64,000 bases of DNA from Akkermansia sp. (lineage in GTDB: Bacteria; Verrucomicrobiota; Verrucomicrobiia; Verrucomicrobiales; Akkermansiaceae). Below the pieces are notes generated by a model, which saw only the letters and a program-made list of their open reading frames with translations, had not been told where the DNA came from and ran no database searches. Every line of letters begins with the position of its first letter. The stretch's first letter is position 1. Shown here in pieces: positions 8,391-16,771 of this stretch. The stretch lies in assembly GCA_030525455.1 (NCBI GenBank), contig JAUNER010000003.1:54943-118942 (forward strand), read 5' to 3'. Position numbers and translations under genes: made by a program.

Positions 8391-9239
8391 TTAATTGAAA
8401 TACATATTGAGTCCGGCCTCTATTTCTTTTATTTTTTCAATATAATTTTGACGCATGGATTCCAGCTCTGCTTTATATGCTGAGCGTTTTTTCGGATCTG
8501 CTGATATGGTGTCGGCTTTTTTTAATCGCTGATTAATATCATGTATCATTTTTTCATAAGCTTTTATATCTTGTAGAAGATCTTCTTTCATCTGTTGGCG
8601 TTCATACGCGGTTAATGATGACTTTGTGCTTGTAGAGCTACTACCGGAGCCGTTTGTATTCCCTGCCGCATATATCGCCATACAGCCGAAGATGGCATTT
8701 TCTGCACAGGTGATTGGTAGGTCGACACAGAGCCAATCAAAAACCCCCAGCGTATAGTACCATCCGGCATTGGGGGATTTGTATTCGTACGTAAAGTATT
8801 CTGTTCCCGCGTTTTTTCGGATGGGGTATGTTGTAGCTACTGCTTTAATTTCATCGTCATTGTCGATAGCGGTGATATTTTTCGGTACCTTCGGTGACGA
8901 GGCTTTCCCCATTAGGTATTTTGCAAAGTCACTAGGAATTTTATACATTTCCTTTCCTTTTAATTCTAACTCTTTTTTATCTGATGCTTGATTATAGAGC
9001 GATATTTGTGTTTGTACCGGTGCATCGAAGCGATAGCGAGGTAACTCTATGTAATACTCACCTTTATGTTCATAGACGTATTGTGTCCCATCTGCTTTTG
9101 CATCATCGACACACACGGCCGCTTGGTGTGAGGCCTTGTCAAAAATATGCCCAGCAGAGTTAAAGTAGCAGCTCGTTTGTGATAAACTTAGACTGCTTAA
9201 TACGACTCCGGAGATGATTAGTTTTCTGTTTTGTATCAT
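8391..9239 (-). CDS. Exported hypothetical protein, possible lipoprotein, C-terminal coiled coil
   Basis: A 282-residue protein lying between two ankyrin genes (31 bp after the larger one, 60 bp before the smaller). The N-terminus is signal-like (MIQNRKLIISGVVLSSLSL) and reaches Cys24 in the context QTSC, a poor lipobox, so lipidation is uncertain. A Tyr/Lys-rich beta-type region (about 40-165) contains YVYEHKGEYYIELPRYRF. It is followed by a hydrophobic Cys-containing stretch (WLCVDLPITCAENAIFGCMAIYAAG, about 169-193), which is membrane-active or a disulfide-bonded hairpin, then a Gly/Ser linker and a helical coiled coil (about 210-280). I do not recognise the family. The operon position suggests that it works with the ankyrin proteins, as a partner or a target, but that is inference. 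Confidence 0.7.
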   Translation of the reverse strand: MIQNRKLIISGVVLSSLSLSQTSCYFNSAGHIFDKASHQAAVCVDDAKADGTQYVYEHKGEYYIELPRYRFDAPVQTQISLYNQASDKKELELKGKEMYKIPSDFAKYLMGKASSPKVPKNITAIDNDDEIKAVATTYPIRKNAGTEYFTYEYKSPNAGWYYTLGVFDWLCVDLPITCAENAIFGCMAIYAAGNTNGSGSSSTSTKSSLTAYERQQMKEDLLQDIKAYEKMIHDINQRLKKADTISADPKKRSAYKAELESMRQNYIEKIKEIEAGLNMYFN

Positions 9240-9269
9240 CTTTTTCAGTTTACTGTTAAGATTTTTTTG

Positions 9270-11876
9270 TTATTTCGCTCCGGCGGTTTTTAACATACGG
9301 ATGATTTTTTTCTTATCGGTAGATTCGGATGATTGGGCATAGTTCAATACGGAATTCCCGAGTTTATCTTTTTTGTTTACAATGGCTCCTGAGAGTAATA
9401 GTAGTTTTACAATATCAGCATTCCCGTTCCATGCAGCATACATGATGGCACTGCGGCCTTCTTTATCTCTGATATCAAGATTTGCTTCTTCCTCAATTAA
9501 TGTTTTTACTACATTGGTATGATTTTTCATAACTGCACTTATTAGAGGAGTTTTATCTCCCTCACTATCTCTGACATTAATTTCTGCACCATTTCGAATA
9601 AGAATTTTTACAATATCAGAATTGCCTAGCTGACATGCCAGTTTCAACGCGGTAAAATTCCCATCATTTGTTACATGATTAACGTCACATCCATTTTGGA
9701 GTAGTAATTTTACAGATTCTGTTTGTCCGTATTCAACGGATTGTAATAACACGGTCTTATCAGAATTGTCCTTTAGTTTCAAATCAGCACCTGATTGAAT
9801 TAGTATTTTCGTGATATCTAAGTACCCTTTTCTGGCAGCATACATCACTGGTGTCATCCCGTTGACACACCTTGCATTGATGTTTGCACCGCTTTGAATT
9901 ATTTCAGTTACGGCATCTTTATGCCCGAAATTGCATGCAGTATGCAAAGCTGTTGCGGTTTTTTTACCTTTGTAATTGATATTAGCCCCGGCTTGGATGA
10001 GTGCTTTGATGACTTCGACGTGTCCTTTTTCTGATGCAATCATGAGTGCTGTCCATTCTAAATCATCCTTAGCGTCAACTTTTGCCCCGGCTTGAATGAG
10101 TACTTTGAGGGTTTCTGTTTGATTATTTGCCGCAGCATACATGAGAGCTGTACAATCATGTTTGTCTTTTTTATCTACTTGTGCTCCTGCATTTAATAAG
10201 GTTTTTATGATTTCTATTCGCCCGTATTTTGAGGCAAGCATTAGTGGTGTATGAGATTTTTTTGTGATAATCTTATTGACATCTACCCCTTGCTTTATCG
10301 CTTCTTCTATCTTGCTAAGATTATTTTCTTCTATACCTTGTTTTAGTAAATTTATTGCTTTATGTGCAGGAATTTTTGTTTCCGCCTCTTTTAACAAAGC
10401 TAAGACTTCTTCCCTATTTTTTATTTTCTCTTTGTTTGCAATATCTGTTAAACTCAGACCATCCTTTGTTTTTGTGCTTAAATCTGTCCCCGCATCGATT
10501 AGAGCCTTCATTACTTCCACATATCCGAATGCTGTTGCTAAGCCTAGGGAATTATATCCGGCTATATCTACAGCATCTACATCAGCTCCGGCATTGAGTA
10601 ATAAATGTACACATTCTAAATTCCCCATAACGGACGCCAACATTAGGGCTGTCCCATTTTTCTTGTCTCTTTTATTTACATCAGCTCCGGCGGATATGAG
10701 TGATTTGATAATTTTGGGTTGATTATCTTTGGCCGCAAGCATTATAGCCGTCCTCCCATCTTGAGGATTGAGTACTATATTGACATTTGCACCTGCTCGG
10801 ATGGCATTATTTACTTTTTGGTAGTCATATTTTTTTAGTCCATCACGAAAATTTTGAATGTTTTTTCTAATGTCTGCATTCCCGTTTTGCAAAAGTTGAA
10901 TGATTTGTTGTTTGTCTTTAGTTTTAGATGTTTGTGCCAATGTTAAAGCAGTGAATTTAGTACCATCAATTTTCATTACAGCATCGATATTTGCCCCGGC
11001 TTGGAGGAGTGCCTTGACGGCTTCGGTGTGGCCGTTGATTACGGCACACATGAGAGGAGTCCCGCCAAGGTTGTTCTTAGCCTCGATATTCGCCCCGGCT
11101 TGGAGGAGTGCTTTGATTGCTTCTGTGTGACCATTAACTGCGGTAAAAATGAGAGGAGTCCAGCCCTTTTTATCCTTAGCCTCGATGTTAGCTCCTGCTT
11201 GGAGGAGTGCTTTGATTGCTTCTGTGTGACCATTATCTGCGGCGACTATGAGAGGAGTCCAGTCATCTTTGGCCTTAGCCTCGATATTTGCCCCGGCTTG
11301 GATGAGTGTTTTGATGGCTTCTGTGTGACCATTATATGCGGCAAGCATGAGAGGAGTCCCGCCATCATTTTTTTTAGCCTCGAGTTTAGCTCCTGCTTGA
11401 ATGAGAACTTTAATTGCTTCCGTGTGACCTTTAGCTGCGGCAGACATGAGAGGAGTCCCGCCCTTTTTATCCTTAGCCTCGATGTTAGCATTGACTTGGA
11501 GGAGGGCTTTAATGGCTTCGGTGTGACCTTCATATGCGGCAAACATAAGAGGAGTCCAGCCATCTTTATCCTTAGCCTCGATATTCGCCCCGGCTTGGAG
11601 GAGGGCTTTAATGGCTTCGGTGTGACCTTTATATGCGGCAAGCATGAGAGGAGTCCACCCGTCTTTGTCCTTAGCCTCGATATTCGCCCCGGCTTGGATA
11701 GCCGCGTTAATTTTTTGAATATCTTTTGTATTGATACCATCGAATAGTAATTGAATTGGGTCTGTGGCAGTAGGTGTTTGCTGAGTGGTAGCACCTTGTG
11801 CATTTGTATTTTGAGTAAAAAGAAACGGAGAGTAAAGGAGAGAGAAAACGAGAGAAAAGAGATGAGAAGCCTTCAT
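9270..11876 (-). CDS. Large exported ankyrin-repeat protein
   Basis: 868 residues with a signal peptide (MKASHLFSLVFSLLYSPFLF, cleavage probably near NAQG) and about 22-24 ankyrin repeats. The repeats fall into three blocks. Each opens with a cap of the type LLxGIxxxDxxKIxxAIxAGANV (about residues 43, 340 and 515) and the first two blocks end with degenerate units. Block one has seven almost identical repeats (DGWTPLMLAAYKGHTEAIKA), while blocks two and three are more diverged. There is no catalytic domain, so it is a protein-binding solenoid acting outside the cytoplasm. It is the first gene of the three-gene operon. The intergenic region upstream contains several hairpins but no clear promoter. 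The near-identity of block-one units at DNA level points to recent repeat expansion. Confidence 0.87.
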   Translation of the reverse strand: MKASHLFSLVFSLLYSPFLFTQNTNAQGATTQQTPTATDPIQLLFDGINTKDIQKINAAIQAGANIEAKDKDGWTPLMLAAYKGHTEAIKALLQAGANIEAKDKDGWTPLMFAAYEGHTEAIKALLQVNANIEAKDKKGGTPLMSAAAKGHTEAIKVLIQAGAKLEAKKNDGGTPLMLAAYNGHTEAIKTLIQAGANIEAKAKDDWTPLIVAADNGHTEAIKALLQAGANIEAKDKKGWTPLIFTAVNGHTEAIKALLQAGANIEAKNNLGGTPLMCAVINGHTEAVKALLQAGANIDAVMKIDGTKFTALTLAQTSKTKDKQQIIQLLQNGNADIRKNIQNFRDGLKKYDYQKVNNAIRAGANVNIVLNPQDGRTAIMLAAKDNQPKIIKSLISAGADVNKRDKKNGTALMLASVMGNLECVHLLLNAGADVDAVDIAGYNSLGLATAFGYVEVMKALIDAGTDLSTKTKDGLSLTDIANKEKIKNREEVLALLKEAETKIPAHKAINLLKQGIEENNLSKIEEAIKQGVDVNKIITKKSHTPLMLASKYGRIEIIKTLLNAGAQVDKKDKHDCTALMYAAANNQTETLKVLIQAGAKVDAKDDLEWTALMIASEKGHVEVIKALIQAGANINYKGKKTATALHTACNFGHKDAVTEIIQSGANINARCVNGMTPVMYAARKGYLDITKILIQSGADLKLKDNSDKTVLLQSVEYGQTESVKLLLQNGCDVNHVTNDGNFTALKLACQLGNSDIVKILIRNGAEINVRDSEGDKTPLISAVMKNHTNVVKTLIEEEANLDIRDKEGRSAIMYAAWNGNADIVKLLLLSGAIVNKKDKLGNSVLNYAQSSESTDKKKIIRMLKTAGAK
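10971..11663 (-). repeat. Tandem 99-bp coding repeats (seven ankyrin units)
   Basis: Seven consecutive units of about 99 bp encode block one of the large ankyrin protein. The DNA is highly similar from unit to unit; for example the plus-strand phrases 'cggcttggaggag' and 'gcttcggtgtgacc' recur at this spacing. The array is coding, is not a CRISPR, and is a likely site of unequal recombination. Confidence 0.85.
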
Positions 11877-12135
11877 AAGATGATGCTATTTAAATGAAGC
11901 GAATAATCATCTTTTTACTACAGTATTTGAAATGCTGAGTCAAGGAACTTGTCACGGAAAGAGAAAATAATCAACGACTTTTTCGCACAGAGTGGAGAAT
12001 CCCGATTTTCGGGCATAAAAGAAAATCGACAACTGATAATCAATATATAACTCATTGATAGTAATGTCAGCATTCTAAATGCTGATATCAAGGCGTGATA
12101 CTATATGTAGTATTTTAAATGAGACAAAAGGAGAG
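11877..12135. repeat. Intergenic region with three perfect hairpins
   Basis: Between the large ankyrin gene and rlmN there are three perfect inverted repeats: CGATTTTC/GAAAATCG (12003-12010/12021-12028), TCAGCATT/AATGCTGA (12067-12074/12078-12085) and ATACTA/TAGTAT (12098-12103/12108-12113). None is followed by a U-run on the minus strand, so they are not clear terminators for rlmN. They may process or stabilise mRNA, or bind a regulator of the ankyrin operon. Confidence 0.5.
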
Positions 12136-13209
12136 CTAATTTTGGCTCGTTTGAGAAGACTCTTTACGCAGGCGAAGCTGACCGCAGGCGGCATTGATAT
12201 CGTGACCTTTTTCGTAGCGCATAGTGACGGGGATGCCAGTTTTTCTGATGGCATCTCGGAAAGCATAGCAATGGCGTTCGGAGGGGCGTTTCCAAGGGAG
12301 ACCCTCGACGGTATTGTAGGGGATAAGATTGATTTTAGCGTGTAGGCGTTTAGCAATGCCGATGAGGTGAGAAGCATCCTTAGGAGAGTCGTTGACGTTT
12401 TCGATAAGGATGTACTCCAGGGTAGGCATTTGGTTTCTGTCTTTGCCCCAATCTTCGAGAGCCGGGATGAGTTGAGAGAGTGGCCATTTTTTATTCACAG
12501 GCATGATTTGGTCACGCACATCATCTGTAGCCCCATGAAGAGAGACGGCTAGGCGAATTTGTTTAGGGTAAGCGGCGAGTTTTTTGAGACCGGGCACAAA
12601 GCCGGAAGTAGAAATAGTGATATGGCGGGCACCGATTTCAAGCCCGATGTGAGAAGTGATGATGTCTAGGGCAGGTAGCACATTGTCTATATTGGCTAAA
12701 GGCTCGCCCATGCCCATAAAAACGAGGTTATTCACGCGTTTGCCGGCAATGGACTCAGCAGAAAGGATTTGGCCTATAATTTCGCCGGTGGTGAGATGAC
12801 GTTTCAGCCCCAGTAGACCCGATGCACAGAACTTACAGCCGAAAGCACAGCCCACCTGAGACGAAACACAGAGGGTGATGCGGTCAGACTTTTCGCCATT
12901 TTCGGCAGTGGCGGCAGGGATAATGACAGACTCGACCAGGCTGCCGTCTTCCATACGCGTGAGGAATTTGCGTGTGGTATCGGCAGAGCCGTGAACCTCG
13001 ATAATCTCCGGAGAATAGAAACGGAAATTTTCTGCAAGTAATTGACGCAGAGCCGGGGAAAGATTCGTCATGGCATCGAATGACGAAACACGCTTACGCC
13101 AGACCCAGTCCATGATTTGTTTCACACGGAAAGCGGACTGCCGGTGGGCGGTGAGGAAAGCGAGGAGTGCTTCTTCCGTCTGAGCCGTGATGAGTGGGAG
13201 AGCAGACAT
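12136..13209 (-). CDS. rlmN: Dual-specificity RNA methyltransferase RlmN
   Basis: Radical-SAM enzyme that methylates C2 of A2503 in 23S rRNA and A37 of some tRNAs. The 357-residue protein has the radical-SAM cluster CxxxCxxC as Cys121, Cys125 and Cys128 (CAFGCKFC). It also has the conserved Cys in ITLCVSSQVGC and the catalytic C-terminal Cys in the context INAACGQLR, which is diagnostic for RlmN/Cfr. VNNLVFMGMGEPLAN is the SAM-binding GGE-type motif. It is the last gene of the glnS-ribBA-ribH-nusB-ftsY-rlmN operon, starting 28 bp after ftsY. The upstream region is pyrimidine-rich with no Shine-Dalgarno. Cfr-type resistance activity is unlikely because the length and the DINAACGQL ending match RlmN. 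Confidence 0.95.
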   Translation of the reverse strand: MSALPLITAQTEEALLAFLTAHRQSAFRVKQIMDWVWRKRVSSFDAMTNLSPALRQLLAENFRFYSPEIIEVHGSADTTRKFLTRMEDGSLVESVIIPAATAENGEKSDRITLCVSSQVGCAFGCKFCASGLLGLKRHLTTGEIIGQILSAESIAGKRVNNLVFMGMGEPLANIDNVLPALDIITSHIGLEIGARHITISTSGFVPGLKKLAAYPKQIRLAVSLHGATDDVRDQIMPVNKKWPLSQLIPALEDWGKDRNQMPTLEYILIENVNDSPKDASHLIGIAKRLHAKINLIPYNTVEGLPWKRPSERHCYAFRDAIRKTGIPVTMRYEKGHDINAACGQLRLRKESSQTSQN

Positions 13210-13237
13210 AATGCCGAGAGGGGAGAGGGGGAAGGAA

Positions 13238-14086
13238 TTAGAGAAGCGAGTCTACATAGCGGTCGCGGTCAAAAGGCTCGAAATCATCAGCCCCCTCACC
13301 CGTACCTAAATAAGCAGGGGCGATGTTCATTTCGTCCATGATGGCGACGGCTATGCCCCCCTTACCGGAACCATCCATTTTGGTGATGATAACGGAATCC
13401 AGAGGAGTGGCTTTGTGAAATTCCTTTGCCTGAGCCAGGGCATTTGCCCCGGTGGTGGCATCGACCACCAGCAGGGTGTAGTGAGGGGCAGTCTCGTCCT
13501 GCTTAGCAAGGGTGCGGCGGATTTTTGAAAGCTCTTCCATGAGATTATGGCGCGTGTGAAGCCGCCCGGCGGTATCGCAAATGAGGTATTGAGTTCCCTC
13601 ACGCAGGGCTTTTGCGTGAGCCTCGTAACAAACAGATGCCGGGTCTTGGTTTACATTCCCCTTGTACATAGGGATGTTGAGCTTTTCTGCCCAAGATTGG
13701 AGTTGCTCAACAGCGGCGGCACGGAAGGTATCTGCCGCTGCAAGGAGAACGGATTTGCCTTGTTTCTGAAGCAAATGAGCTAGTTTAGCGGCAGAAGTGG
13801 TTTTCCCGGTGCCATTGACACCAACCACAATGATGACCAGCGGGCGACCCATCGGGGGGGGCGGCAGAGCAGGAGCCGATGTAGGGAAAACCCGGCGGAT
13901 GACTTCTTTTGTGGATGAAGTGATGTTTTCTGCATCCACGCCCTTCATATCGCGAAGTTGGTCTACAATGCTCATGGCACGCTTGATGCCAATGTCTGAG
14001 GTGACCAGCTCAGCTTCTAATTCATCCCAGTCAATTTTAGGACTTCGGGAGAATTTGCTCAACAAGTTTTTGAAAAATCCTGCCAT
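13238..14086 (-). CDS. ftsY: Signal recognition particle receptor FtsY
   Basis: SRP-type GTPase that docks ribosome-SRP complexes at the inner membrane for co-translational insertion. At 282 residues it is a minimal NG-domain FtsY lacking the long acidic A domain of E. coli. The N-terminal amphipathic segment MAGFFKNLLSKFSR could serve for membrane contact. G1 is GVNGTGKTT (89-97), followed by the DTFRAAAVEQLQSW insertion-box motif, DTAGRLHTRHNLMEEL (G3), TKMDGSGKGG (G4) and the closing GTGEGADDFEPFDRDRYVDSLL. It lies between nusB (36 bp) and rlmN (28 bp) in the operon. No Shine-Dalgarno is visible. Confidence 0.95.
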   Translation of the reverse strand: MAGFFKNLLSKFSRSPKIDWDELEAELVTSDIGIKRAMSIVDQLRDMKGVDAENITSSTKEVIRRVFPTSAPALPPPPMGRPLVIIVVGVNGTGKTTSAAKLAHLLQKQGKSVLLAAADTFRAAAVEQLQSWAEKLNIPMYKGNVNQDPASVCYEAHAKALREGTQYLICDTAGRLHTRHNLMEELSKIRRTLAKQDETAPHYTLLVVDATTGANALAQAKEFHKATPLDSVIITKMDGSGKGGIAVAIMDEMNIAPAYLGTGEGADDFEPFDRDRYVDSLL

Positions 14087-14122
14087 GGGAACAATGTGAG
14101 GATGAAAATAAAGGGTGTGTGT

Positions 14123-15019
14123 TTATTCTGGGCGAATTTCTTTGGCAATACCGGCCAAAATGCCGTTGATAAAGCGAGGAGCCTCTGTGTTTGAGTAATC
14201 TGTGGCTAGAGCAATGGCTTCTGATACAATGATGGGGGTAGCCAAATCTCTGCGGTATAATAACTCGTAGGTCGACAAACGAAGAATGTTGCGATCCATG
14301 GCATCGATTCGCTCAGGGGTATAGTTCTCTAGCTTAGAATCAATAAGGGCATCGATTTGTGCCAGATTCCTGATGATGTCTGCACTGAGGGCTTTTGCCT
14401 CGTTAGTCAATAGATTTAGGTCTGCTTGAGCTTCGCGAATAGCTTTTACCTCCGGAATGATTTTTGTGGCATCGTTGGTGGTAATGGAGGCAATGCGAAG
14501 GTTGGCTTCCTGCATTTTTCTGCAAGCAGCGGTCATAGCTGCCCAGGCTGTTTCTTTGTAGGAAGGGAAGTCGCTGAATGAAGCAACAAGTCGCTCTCGC
14601 ATAGGAATAAGTGTGGCATTTAAGTCTTGGAGTTGACGGCAGGCGACACTAAGTTCATTTCTTTCGTCAGTGGTGTTTTTTGCCACAAGTTTGCGGAGCT
14701 GAAGCAGGGAGGCTTGGAATTCGCCCTCCTTGGCCAATATATCCATGAGTTTATCGCGAATGTCTAGTGTAAGGGCATTATCGCGTAAAATTTCAATTGT
14801 TTGATGTGCTCGCGTTGTAAATAGGCGTAGTCTGTCTTCGAAGCCGCGAGTTAACACATTTGCCAGGGCTTTGGAGGTGAGTTTGACAATTTTTTTTGCC
14901 GGGCATTCTAGGATGATGCTCCAGATGCCCTCATCTAGCGGATGAAGTTCATCGTGTGCCTGAGAGGCTGCGTAAAGGTACTGAAGGGTACTTTGTCTGA
15001 TTTGGTTGCGTGAGATCAT
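14123..15019 (-). CDS. nusB: NusB-family antitermination factor with large internal insertion
   Basis: The N-terminus (RNQIRQSTLQYLYAASQ, residues 4-20) and the C-terminal domain (MDRNILRLSTYELLYRRD ... APRFINGILAGI, about 240-293) are clear NusB signatures, so the protein should bind boxA RNA with NusE in rRNA antitermination. It is 298 residues, against about 140 for ordinary NusB. The extra 150 or so residues (about 45-195) form a highly helical, charged insertion without a recognisable motif. Gene order ribH-nusB is the classical riboflavin/nusB linkage and supports the assignment. It starts 18 bp after ribH and has no Shine-Dalgarno. Whether the insertion is general for this lineage cannot be told from one sequence. 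Confidence 0.82.
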   Translation of the reverse strand: MISRNQIRQSTLQYLYAASQAHDELHPLDEGIWSIILECPAKKIVKLTSKALANVLTRGFEDRLRLFTTRAHQTIEILRDNALTLDIRDKLMDILAKEGEFQASLLQLRKLVAKNTTDERNELSVACRQLQDLNATLIPMRERLVASFSDFPSYKETAWAAMTAACRKMQEANLRIASITTNDATKIIPEVKAIREAQADLNLLTNEAKALSADIIRNLAQIDALIDSKLENYTPERIDAMDRNILRLSTYELLYRRDLATPIIVSEAIALATDYSNTEAPRFINGILAGIAKEIRPE

Positions 15020-15037
15020 AACCTAGGAGAGGAAAAT

Positions 15038-15526
15038 TTAGTTTCGGGATTTTTTGGTGATAAATAGCTCGGCCATGCGTCCGGCTGTGCGAGCCGCTTC
15101 GCGTCCGCGATTGAGCTGAGAGGCAATGCACCGGGCAAATGCTTGTTTTTCATCAGCTAATAGTAAAACTTCGTGGATGATGGGGGTCGTAAACTCCAGA
15201 GCTAATTGCATCAGAGCTTGCGTAATGGTAGAACCAATGAGGTCGGCATGGTCTGTACTGCCTCTCAGAATAACCCCTAGTGCGATGACTGTATCCGGGC
15301 AGCGTTCCGGCTCACGAGATAAAATAGATTTGATGGTAACGGGAATCTCAAATGCACCGGGCACGCGGACAATTTCGATTTTAGCGGCAGGTAAAACGGC
15401 GGCTAATTCATCTGAACAGTTATCAACGAGAGCCTGTGTGTAGGTCTCATTGTATTCGGATGCAACAATGCAGATTTTTGCACGAGTTCCGGAGCTTCTT
15501 TGACGGCGTGGAAGTTCAGTAGACAT
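15038..15526 (-). CDS. ribH: 6,7-dimethyl-8-ribityllumazine synthase
   Basis: Penultimate enzyme of riboflavin synthesis, condensing 5-amino-6-ribitylamino-uracil with dihydroxybutanone phosphate. The 162-residue protein has the family motifs VASEYNETYT near the N-terminus, VRVPGAFEIPVT and ALGVILRGSTDHADLI, the last containing the phosphate-binding loop and the catalytic His. It follows ribBA by 19 bp and precedes nusB by 18 bp. The basic N-terminal tail (PRRQRSSGTR) is slightly longer than in E. coli. Confidence 0.93.
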   Translation of the reverse strand: MSTELPRRQRSSGTRAKICIVASEYNETYTQALVDNCSDELAAVLPAAKIEIVRVPGAFEIPVTIKSILSREPERCPDTVIALGVILRGSTDHADLIGSTITQALMQLALEFTTPIIHEVLLLADEKQAFARCIASQLNRGREAARTAGRMAELFITKKSRN

Positions 15527-15545
15527 ATTGAGAAAATGCGGAAAT

Positions 15546-16748
15546 CTATAAGATGTGACCGAGTTTATTTTTTTTAGTGGTCAGATATTTGGAATTTTGC
15601 TCATTTGGGGGAATGATAAGCGGCACTTGCTCAGCCACAGATATTCCGAAGCCGGATAAACCAACGATTTTACGTGGGTTATTGGTAAGAAGCTTGAGCT
15701 GTTTGATGCCTAAGTCATGAAGAATTTGAGCCCCTATGCCGTAATCGCGAAGGTCATCCGGATAGCCTAGTTTGAGGTTGGCTTCAACGGTATCTAGCCC
15801 TTGTTCCTGAAGCTTGTATGCTTGGATTTTGGCGGCTAGGCCAATGCCACGACCTTCCTGGCGTAAGTAGAGTAAAACCCCACCCTCTTCGGAAATCCGC
15901 CGCATGGCCGTATGAAGCTGGCTACCACAATCACAGCGACGTGAACCAAAAACATCCCCCGTGAGACATTCGCTATGCACGCGAACTAAAGTGGGGGCAT
16001 TGGAGTTAATTTCACCGCTAACTAAGGCCATGTGAAGTGCCCCATCGAGCAATGATTCATATAAATGACAGTCAAAATCACCATAATCCGTAGGCATTTT
16101 GACAACTTCCACGAGGCGAATTTGTTTTTCTGTGGCACGACGGTACTCAATGAGTTGTGCAACGGTGCAGGCTTTCAGCCCGTGTTCTTTTTGGAAGGGG
16201 CCTAAATCACCAAGGCGTGCCATAGAACCATCTTCTTTCATGATTTCACAGCAAACCCCTGCCGGTTGTAAACCTGCCATGCGAACCAAATCTATGGTCG
16301 CTTCTGTGTGCCCTGCTCGGCGAAGTGTGCCACCCGGAACGGCTCGCAGCGGGAATAAGTGCCCCGGCTGAACAAAGTCATTGACCGTTGAGTTCGGGTC
16401 TGCCAAGGTGCGGATGGTCAAGGCTCGCTCTGCGGCACTAATACCTGTGGTCACACCATGGGCCGCATCAACAGATACGGTGAATGCAGTAGACATATTC
16501 TCGCGGTTGACGGAGGTCATGAGCGGGAGCTGTAATGAATCTGCTCTTTCCGGTGAAAGCGGAGCACATACCAGACCACGAGCATTTTTTACCATGAAGT
16601 TAATAGCCTCCGGTGTGGCGAATTGAGCCGCCATGATGAGGTCTGCCTCGTTCTCTCGATTCGGGTCATCTGTGACGATTATCATACGACCCTGACGAAT
16701 TTCTTCGACGGCTTCCTCGATACTGCAGAATTGAAGTGATTCGGGCAT
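15546..16748 (-). CDS. ribBA: Bifunctional DHBP synthase / GTP cyclohydrolase II
   Basis: Supplies both riboflavin precursors. Residues 1-205 form the RibB domain (IIVTDDPNRENEADLI, then RAGHTEATIDL), making 3,4-dihydroxy-2-butanone 4-phosphate. Residues 210-400 form the RibA domain, with Zn-binding Cys in SECLTGDVFGSRRCDCGSQL, the catalytic RQEGRGIGLAAKI, and TNNPRK. Both domains look intact, so both reactions are expected. It starts 23 bp after glnS and precedes ribH, with no FMN riboswitch upstream because it is internal to the operon. Confidence 0.95.
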   Translation of the reverse strand: MPESLQFCSIEEAVEEIRQGRMIIVTDDPNRENEADLIMAAQFATPEAINFMVKNARGLVCAPLSPERADSLQLPLMTSVNRENMSTAFTVSVDAAHGVTTGISAAERALTIRTLADPNSTVNDFVQPGHLFPLRAVPGGTLRRAGHTEATIDLVRMAGLQPAGVCCEIMKEDGSMARLGDLGPFQKEHGLKACTVAQLIEYRRATEKQIRLVEVVKMPTDYGDFDCHLYESLLDGALHMALVSGEINSNAPTLVRVHSECLTGDVFGSRRCDCGSQLHTAMRRISEEGGVLLYLRQEGRGIGLAAKIQAYKLQEQGLDTVEANLKLGYPDDLRDYGIGAQILHDLGIKQLKLLTNNPRKIVGLSGFGISVAEQVPLIIPPNEQNSKYLTTKKNKLGHIL

Positions 16749-16771
16749 ATCAAGCTACAGGTGGTGGTTGA

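Noticed and set aside
10971..11663. Regular repeats resembling a CRISPR array
   Set aside because: Units are 99 bp, contiguous and in frame with ankyrin motifs. There are no unique spacers and no cas genes.
11001..11747. A 248-codon open frame on the plus strand opposite the large ankyrin gene
   Set aside because: It results from the 99-bp repeats, which keep the antisense frame free of stops. Its translation repeats with the array and has no independent start signal or domain.
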